Assembly: GCF_031082405.1 (NCBI RefSeq)
Contig: NZ_JAVHJU010000045.1
Coordinates: 36,516 to 100,515, forward strand
Direction: 5' to 3'
DNA: 64,000 bases
From: Amycolatopsis sp. A133
GTDB lineage: Bacteria > Actinomycetota > Actinomycetes > Mycobacteriales > Pseudonocardiaceae
The position numbers and the translations under genes were made by a program. Under the pieces are notes generated by a model, which did no database searches, was not told the origin of the DNA, and worked only from the letters and a program-made list of their open reading frames with translations. Below, piece after piece: positions 27,801-36,800 of the stretch. Every line of letters starts with the position of its first letter. Position 1 is the stretch's first letter.

Positions 27801-30800
27801 TCGAGCAGCGACCAGCCGGTCCACTGCTCCAGCGCGGCGGCGCACTCCTCGATCCGCTCGGCGAACACCGGCGAGGAGTCCAGGAGTTCCCGGCCCATGC
27901 CGAGCCACTGCGAGCCCTGGCCGGGGAACACCCACACGACCTTGCCCGGTTTGCCCGCGCTGCCGGTCACGACGCCGGGTGCGTTCTCCCCGCGGGCCAG
28001 CGCCTGCAACCGGGCCTGGGCCTCATCGGCCGAGCCCGCGACGACGACCGCCCGCTCGTTCAGCGTCGCGCGGCTCGACACCAGGGCCCCGGCCACCCCC
28101 GTCAACGACTCGTTCTCGAGGAACGCGGCCAGCCGGCCGGCCTGCCCAGCCAGCGAACCGGTGCTGCGCGCGGACACCACCAGCGGCACCACAGCCGGTC
28201 GTGAGTGGGAAAGCGGGTTAGAACCCGCTTTTTCACTCACGACAAGCTGCGGCAGACCCGCATCGGGTCCTTCCTCGATGATCAGGTGTGCGTTCGTGCC
28301 GCTGGCCCCGAAGGAGGACACGCCGGCCCGGCGCGGGCGGTCGGTGCGCGGCCACTCCCGGGCCTCGGTCAGCACCTCGATCGCGCCCGCTGACCAGTCG
28401 ACCTGGCTGGTGCGCTCGTCGACGTGCAGGGTGGCCGGCATGACGCCGTGGCGCATGGCCATCACCATCTTGATCACGCCCACCACCCCCGCGGCGGCCT
28501 GCGTGTGCCCGATGTTCGACTTCAGCGAGCCGAGCCACAGCGGCTGTTCGCGGTCCTGGCCGTAGGTGGCCAGCAGCGCCTGGACCTCGATCGGGTCGCC
28601 AAGCGCCGTCCCGGTGCCGTGGCCTTCCACGACGTCCACATCGGACGGTGCCAGCCCGGCGCTCGCCAGCGCACCGCGGATCACCCGCTGCTGCGAAGGA
28701 CCGTTCGGGGCGGTCAAGCCGTTCGACGCGCCGTCCTGGTTCACCGCGCTGCCGCGCAGGACGGCCAGGACCCGGTGGCCACGCTCGCGGGCCACCGAAA
28801 GCCGTTCGAGGACGACCACGCCGACGCCCTCGGCCCAGCCGGTGCCGTCCGCGCCGTCCGAGTACGCCTTGCAGCGGCCGTCGGCCGACAGGCCGCGCTG
28901 GCGGGAGAACTCCAGGAAGGCGTCCGGGCTGGCCATCACGGTCGCGCCGCCGGCCAGGGCCATCGAGCATTCGCCCTGCCGCAGCGCCTGCGCCGCCAGG
29001 TGCATCGCCACCAGCGACGACGAACACGCCGTGTCCACCGTGACGGCGGGCCCCTCGAAGCCGAAGACGTAGGCCACCCGGCCGGACGCCACGCTCGAAG
29101 CCGTCCCGGTCATCGTGTAGCCCTGCACGTCTTCGGGGACTTCGCGCAGCCGCGTCACGTAGTCGTGGTGGACGATCCCGGTGAAGACGCCGACGTCGCT
29201 GCCGCGCGCGGACAGGGGGTCGACGCCCGCGCGTTCCAGTGCTTCCCACGACGTCTCCAGCAGCAGCCGCTGCTGCGGGTCCATGGCCAGGGCTTCGCGC
29301 GGCGAGATCCCGAAGAGCCCGGCGTCGAACTGGGCCGCGTCGTGCAGGAAGCCGCCGGTGCGCGTGTAGCTCGTCCCCGGGTGGGCCGGGTCCGGGTGGT
29401 AGAGGCCGTCCAGGTCCCAGCCGCGGTCGACGGGGAAGCCGGAGATCGCGTCCCGCCCTTCCGCGACGAGGTTCCACAGCTCTTCGGGGCTGTCCGCGCC
29501 GCCCGGCAGCCGGGTGCTCATGCCGACGATCGCGATCGGCTCGTCGGAGACCTCCCGCAGCACCGTCACCGGCGCGGCCGGGCGCTCGCCGCGGAGCTCG
29601 GCCCGCAGGTGATCGGCGAGGACGGCCGGGTTCGGGTAGTCGAAGATCAGCGTGCTGGGCAGTTCCACGCCGGTGAAGTCGCGCAGGCGGTTGCGCAGCT
29701 TGATCGCGCTGAGGGAGTCGAACCCGTGGTCCTTGAAGGACCGGTCGAGGTCGAACGCGTCCGCCTCCCGGTGCCCCAGCACCACCGCGGCGCTCTCCCG
29801 GACCAGCTCCAGCACGTCCTGCACCGGCTCGGCCGGCCGGGCCGGTGCAGGACGCGGGGCCACACCGACTTCGGCCAGCTCGTCGACGTCGACCCAGAAC
29901 CGCTGGTGCTGGAACGCGTAGGTGGGCAGGACGGTCCCGACCGCCGTACCCGGCCGGTCGAGCACCGCGGTCCAGTCCACGGCCACGCCGCGCACGTGCA
30001 GTTCGGCGAGCGCAGTCAGGACGTCGGGGGTCTCTGCGCCGTTCTTGCGCAGCGTGGCGACGCAGCTCTGCTCCGGCCCGCCGAGGGTGCCGAGCGCCAT
30101 GGCGGTGAGCGCGCCACCCGGGCCGAGCTCGAGGAACGTCGTCGCACCCTGGCCGCTCAGCGTGGTGACGGCGTCGCTGAACCGCACGGCGTTGCGGACC
30201 TGGTCGACCCAGTAGTCGGGGGTGTCGAGCGCCGCGAGTTCCCCGGTCAGCGTCGAGACGACGGGCAGCGACCCGGCCCGGTACGTCAGGCGCTCCGCGA
30301 CCGCGCGGAACTCGTCGAGCATCGGCTCCATGAGCGGCGAGTGGAAGGCGTGGCTGACCGTCAGCCGCTTCGTCTTGCGGCCGCGGCCCGCCAGTTCGGC
30401 CGCGACGGCGAGCACGGCGTCTTCGGCGCCGGAGAGCACCACCGAGTCCGGGCCGTTGACCGCGGCGACGCAGACGGCGGCGCCGAGCAGGGGCACGACC
30501 TCGTCTTCGGTCGCCTGGACGGCGACCATCGCGCCGCCCGCGGGCAGGGCCTGCATCAGCCGGCCGCGCGCGGCGACCAGTTCGCCCGCCGCCGCCAGGT
30601 CCAGCACCCCGGACACGTGCGCGGCGGTGAGCTCGCCGATCGAGTGGCCGGCGAGGAGGTCCGGCCGCACGCCCCACGACTCGAAGAGCCGGAACAGCGC
30701 GGTCTCCACGGCGAACAACGCGCCTTGGGTGTACATGGTCTGGTCGAGCAGCGCACTTTCGGTGAAGACGACTTCGCGCAGCGGACGTTCACGCAGGTGC

Positions 30801-33800
30801 GCGTCCACGGCGTCACACGCGGCCTCGAAGGCGTCGCGGAAGACGGGGAACGTCTCGGCGAGTTCGCGGCCCATGCCGGCCCACTGGCTGCCCTGGCCGG
30901 TGAAGAGGACGGCCAGCTTGCCGTCCACCGGCGTCCCGGTCACAACGCCGGGACCGAAGGCGGCGAGGTCGCTGCGGAGCTGTTCCCGGTCGGAGGCCAG
31001 GACGACGGCCCGGTGGTCGAGCTGGGCCCGCGTGGTGGCGAGCGCGTGGGCGGTGTCGACGACCCGGACGTCGGGCCGCTCGCCGAGGAACCCGGCGAGC
31101 CGTCCGGCCTGGTCGCGCAACCCGGCCGCCGTCCGCGCGGAGAACAGCACCGGCACCAGGAAATCGGCGGGCTCCGGCTCCGGCGTCACGACCGGCTGGG
31201 GCACCTCTTCCAGGACGACGTGCGCGTTGGTGCCGCCGATGCCGAACGAGGACACGCCCGCCCGGCGCGGGTGGCCGTTGCTCGTCCAGTCCCTGGCCTC
31301 GGTCAGCAGTTCCACCGCACCGGCCGACCAGTCCACGTGGGACGACGGCCGGTCGACGTGCAGCGTCCGGGGCAGGACGCCGTGGCGCATGGCCATGACC
31401 ATCTTGATCACGCCCGCGACCCCCGCCGCGGCCTGCGTGTGCCCGAGGTTCGACTTCACCGAGCCGAGCCACAGCGGCTGCTCGCGGTCCTGGCCGTAGG
31501 TCGCCAGCAGCGCCTCCGCCTCGATCGGGTCGCCGAGGGTCGTCCCGGTCCCGTGGGCCTCCACCGCGTCGACGTCCGATGTGGACAGTCCGGCGGCGGC
31601 CAGCGCCTTGCGGATCACCCGCTGCTGGGACGGGCCGTTCGGCGCCGTCAGGCCGTTCGACGCGCCGTCGGAGTTGACCGCCGACCCGCGGACCACGGCC
31701 AGGACCTGGTGGCCCCGGCGCCGGGCCTCGGACAGCCGCTCCACCAGGAGCAGCCCGACGCCTTCGGACCAGCCGGTGCCGTCCGCGCCGTCGGCGAACG
31801 CCTTGCACCGGCCGTCGGGGGCGAGCCCGCGCTGCCGCGAGAACTCGACGAAGGTCTCGACGGTGCCCATCACCATCACGCCACCCGCCAGAGCCATGGA
31901 GCACTCGCCGCGCTGCAGCGCCTGCACCGCCATGTGCAGGGCCACCAGCGAAGACGAGCACGCCGTGTCGACCGTGACGGCCGGGCCTTCGACGCCGAAG
32001 TGGTAGGCGACGCGGCCGGAAAGCACGCTGGCCGAACCGCCGGTGAGCCGGAAGCCTTCGACACCCGCGGCCCGATGCATCCGCATGCTGTAGTCGTGGC
32101 TGTTGACGCCGGCGAAGACGCCGATGTCCTGCCCGGCGAGGGTGGTCGGGTCGATCGCGGCCCGTTCGAACAGCTCCCAGGACGTCTCCAGCAGCAACCG
32201 CTGCTGCGGGTCCATGGCGAGCGCCTCGTTCGGCGAGATGCCGAAGAAGGCGGCGTCGAACCCGGCGGCGTCGTCGAGGAAGGCGCCGTGCCGCACGTAC
32301 GTGGTGCCCTCGTGGTCGGGGTCTTCGTGGTAGAGCCGGTCGGTGTCCCAGCCGCGGTCGGCGGGGAACTCGGTGACGGCGTCGGCGCCGTCGGCGACCA
32401 GCCGCCACAGGTCCTCCGGGCTGTGCACGCCGCCGGGGAAGCGGCACGCCATCGCCACGATCGCGATCGGCTCTTCGGCCGCGGCCGTGCCGATCTCGGC
32501 CGGACGCGGTGCGTTTTCGCCGAAGAGCTTGGTACGCAGGTGTTCCGCGAGCGCCGGGGGCTTCGGGTAGTCGAAGATCATCGCCGGGGACAGGGTGAGC
32601 CCGGTCACGGCCGCGAGGCGGTTCCGCAGCTCCACCGCGGTCAGCGAGTCGAAGCCGGCGTCCTTGAAGGTCCGTCCTGTGTGGACGGCGCCGGCGCCGG
32701 AGTGGCCGAGTACCTCGGCGGCGTGCCGCCGGACCAGGTCGAGCAGGGCCTCGGCCTGCTCGGCCTCGCCCAGACCGGCGAGCCGCTCGGTCAGGGACGC
32801 GGTCGTGGCCGCCGAACGGCGCGGCAGCGGGGCCAGGCCGCGCAGCAGCGGCGGCACCGGGCCGCCGGCCTTCGCCGTCGCTCGCAGCGCGGGGACGTCG
32901 AAGTTGGCCGCCACGAGCGCGCCGCCGGTGCCGATGGCGGCGTCCAGCAGCGCCATGCCCTCGGCGGCGTCGAGGCCGGACATGCCGATCCGCTCATTGC
33001 GGCGCAGGTCGGCGGCGCCCAGGTGCTCGGTCATGCCGCTGACCGCCGACCAGTAACCCCAGGCGATGGACACGGCGGGCAGGCCGAGGCTGTTCCGCCG
33101 GCGGGCCAGCGCATCCAGTTCGGCGTTGGCCGCGGCGTAACCGGCCTGGCCGGGGTTGCCCAGCACGCCCGCCGCGGAGGAGAACAGCACGAAGGCGGCG
33201 AGGTCGGCGTCGCGGGTGAGCTCGTCCAGGAGCCGGGCGGCGGCCACCTTCGGCCGCCGCACGGTGTCGATCCGGGCCGGGGTCAGCTCGGTGACGACGC
33301 CGTCGTCGAGGACGCCGGCGGTGTGCACAACGGCGGTGAGCGGGTGCTCGGCCGGGATCGCCCCGAGGACGGCTTCGAGCTGCGCCCGATCCGCCACGTC
33401 GCAGGCCGCGATGGTGACGGACGCGCCGAGCGCGGTCAGCTCGTCGTGGAGCTCAGGCGCTTCACCGCGGCGGCTGACCAGCACCAGGTGCCGGACGCCG
33501 TGCGCGGTGACGAGGTGCCGGGCGGTCAGCGCGCCGAGCGTTCCGGTGCCACCGGTGATCAGGACAGTGCCTTCGGGGTTGAGCGGCCGCTCGTGCTGCT
33601 GCGGGGACACCCGGGCCAGCCGGGGCACCGACGCGACGCCGTTGCGCACCCGCACCTGCGGCTCGCCGCTCGCCACCACGGCGGGCAGCACGGAGTGGTC
33701 GTCGAGATCGGCCAGAACGATCCGGCCCGGGTGTTCCGACTGCGCCGAGCGCACCAGGCCCCAGATCGCGGCCGCGCCGGGTTCGGTGCAGTCCCCGGTG

Positions 33801-36800
33801 ATGACGGCCAGCCGGGTTTCCGCGGGGTCCGCCAGCCAGGCCTGGAGCGCGGAGAGGGTCGCCTCGACCGACGTGGCTTCGTACGGCAGGACGTCGGTTT
33901 CGACCACGCCGGGCAGCGGGATTTCCGTCCAGCCGACGCGGAAGAGCGCGTCGGCGGTCCCCCGCTCGGGGGCGAACGGCGTGCCGCGCACGGAGTCGAC
34001 GGTCAGGACGGGCTGCCCGGCCGGGTCGGTCAGCCGCAGGCCGGTCGCCGTCGGCGTCACGGTCACGGTCGTGGCCCCGGCGGCGTGCAGGGACACGCCG
34101 GTCCAGACGGACGGGAGCAGGTCGTCGCCGACGACCGTGCGGACGGCGGCGTCCAGCAGCGCGGGGTGGATCCCGTACCGGTCCGCGTCTCGCAGGCCGT
34201 CGACGGTGACGTCGGTGGCGACTCCCGCCGCTGCCGGTTCCGTCACCTCGGCAGCGGCGGGAGGGGCAAGGGTGCCGTGGGCGTGCCGCGTCCACGGTTC
34301 GTCCGCCTCGCGGGAAAAGATCTCGATCGGACGCGACCGCTGCTCGCCGGGTTCGCCGACGATCAGCTGGACGTCCCGGCCACCGCGTGGCGGTAGCAGG
34401 ACAGGCACGTCGATGGTCAGTTCGGCGAGGACGGGCGTGGCGGCCAGGTCGCCGAGCCGGATAGCCGCCTCGACCAGCGCCGCGTTCGGCACCAGGCCGT
34501 CCGCCGCCCACCGGTGTGTCCGGCGTGACCACCGGGCCACGGCCGTGAGGCGGTCCGAGCCGGGCGTGCTGACGATCGTGCCCAGGACCGGGTCGCCGGC
34601 CGACGCCGGTTCGGCCGGCTCGAGCCAGTAGTGCCGGTGGTCGAAGGCGTAGGTCGGCAGGTCGACCCACCCGGACGCGGGCACCACCGCCGTCCAGTCC
34701 ACGTCGATGCCGCGGACGAACAGTTCGCCCATCGAGGTCAGGAGCCGGCGCAGGCCACCGTCTTCACGCCGCAATGTCCCGACCGCGTGCCCGGTGAGCT
34801 CGCTCAAGGGCTGGACCGTCACCGGGTGCGCGCTCACCTCGACGAACACCTGGTGGCCCTGCTCGATCAGGGCCGTCGCGGCCGCCCCGAACCGGACCTG
34901 GTTGCGCAGGTTCCGGTACCAGTAGCCGCCGTCCAGGACCCCGGCTTCGCGCACCCACTCGCTCGTGACGGTGGAGTAGAAGGGCACGGTCGGCGCCTGC
35001 GCGCTGATCCCGGCCAAGGTCTCGGCCAGAGTGTCGCGGATGTCCTCGACGTGCCGGGTGTGCGAGGCGTAGTCCACCGCCACCCGCCGGACCCGGATGC
35101 CTTCGCCGGACAGGATTTCGAGGGTCGCGTCGAGGGCCTGGGCATCCCCGGCGATCACCACCGACGACGGGCCGTTGACGGCGGCGACCTCGACCCCGGC
35201 CACCAGCTTCGAGACCACGTCGCCCTCGCCCAAGGCGACCGACGCCATCCCGCCCCGCCCGGAGAGTTCCGCCGCGATGGCCTGGCTGCGCAGGGCCACG
35301 ACCTTCGCCGCGTCCTCGAGGGACAACGCCCCGGACACGCACGCGGCCGCGATCTCACCCTGTGAGTGCCCGACGACGGCGTCCGGCCGGACTCCCACGG
35401 ACTCCCAGACGGCAGCCAGCCCGACCATCACCGCAAAACAGGCGGGCTGCAGCACATCGACCCGATCCAGGTCGCCCTCGCCCCGCAGGACGTCGATGAG
35501 CGACCAGTCGATCCACGGCTCCAGCGCGGCCGCGCACCCGGCGATCCGCTCGGCGAACACCGGGGACGCGTCCAAGAGCTCACGGCCCATCCCGGCCCAC
35601 TGCGTCCCCTGGCCGGGGAACACCCACACGAGCTTGCCCGGCGTCCCCGGACCGGCCGCGTTCAGCGCCCGCAGCCCGGTCACGGCTTCCTCGCGCGAAC
35701 CGGCCACGACGACCGCGCGCTCGTCCAGCACCGCCCGCCGCGAGGCCAGCGCTCCGGCCACCTCGGTCAGCGAGACGTCCCCTTCGAGGAACGCCGCCAG
35801 CCGCTCGGCCTGCCCGGCCAGCGCAGCCGCGCTCCGCGCCGACACCACGAGCGGCACCACCGGCGGTCGTGAGTGAAAAAGCGGGTTAGAACCCTCTTTT
35901 CCACTCACGACACGCTGCGGCAGACCCGCATCCGGCGCTTCCTCCAGGATCAGGTGCGCGTTGGTCCCGCTGACGCCGAACGACGACACCCCGGCCCGGC
36001 GCGGCCGTCCGTTCCGCGGCCACGCACGAGCTTCGGTCAGCAACGAAACCGCACCCGCCGACCAGTCCACTTCAAGAGTCGGCTGGTCGACGTGCAACGT
36101 CGGCGGCAAGACCTCGTGGCGCAGCGCCTGCACCATCTTGATGACGCCCGCAACCCCCGCGGCGGCCTGCGCGTGGCCGATGTTCGACTTGAGCGAGCCG
36201 AGCCACAACGGCGTTTCCCGCTCCTGCCCGTAGGTGGCCAGCAACGCTTGCGCCTCGATCGGGTCACCGAGCGTCGTCCCGGTCCCGTGGGCCTCGACGA
36301 CGTCCACATCGGACGGTGCCAGCCCAGCGGCGGCCAGTGCGCGGCGGATGACCCGCTGCTGCGACCGGCCGTTCGGTGCGGTGAGCCCGTTGGAAGCGCC
36401 GTCCTGGTTGACCGCGCTGCCGCGCAGCACGGCGAGCACCCGGTGGCCGCGCTCGCGCGCCACCGACAGCCGCTCCAGCACGACCACGCCGACACCCTCG
36501 GACCAGCCGGTCCCGTCGGCCGCCGCGGCGAACGCCTTGCACCGCCCGTCGGGCGCCAAGGCCCGCTGGCGGGAGAATTCCACGAACGACCCCGGCGTCG
36601 CCATCACGGTGACGCCGCCCGCGAGGGCCATCGAGCACTCGCCCTGCCGCAGCGCCTGCGCGGCCAGGTGCATCGCGACCAGCGACGACGAACACGCCGT
36701 GTCCACGGTGACGGCCGGGCCTTCCAGGCCCAGCACGTAGGAGACCCGGCCCGAGGCCACGCTCGACGCGACCCCGGTGGTGACAAAGCCTTCGAGTTCC

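Noticed and set aside
8133..35911. The repeated palindrome as a CRISPR array or as terminators inside rif genes
   Set aside because: Copies are kilobases apart with no spacers, and they are translated in frame in essential PKS proteins, so termination there is unlikely.
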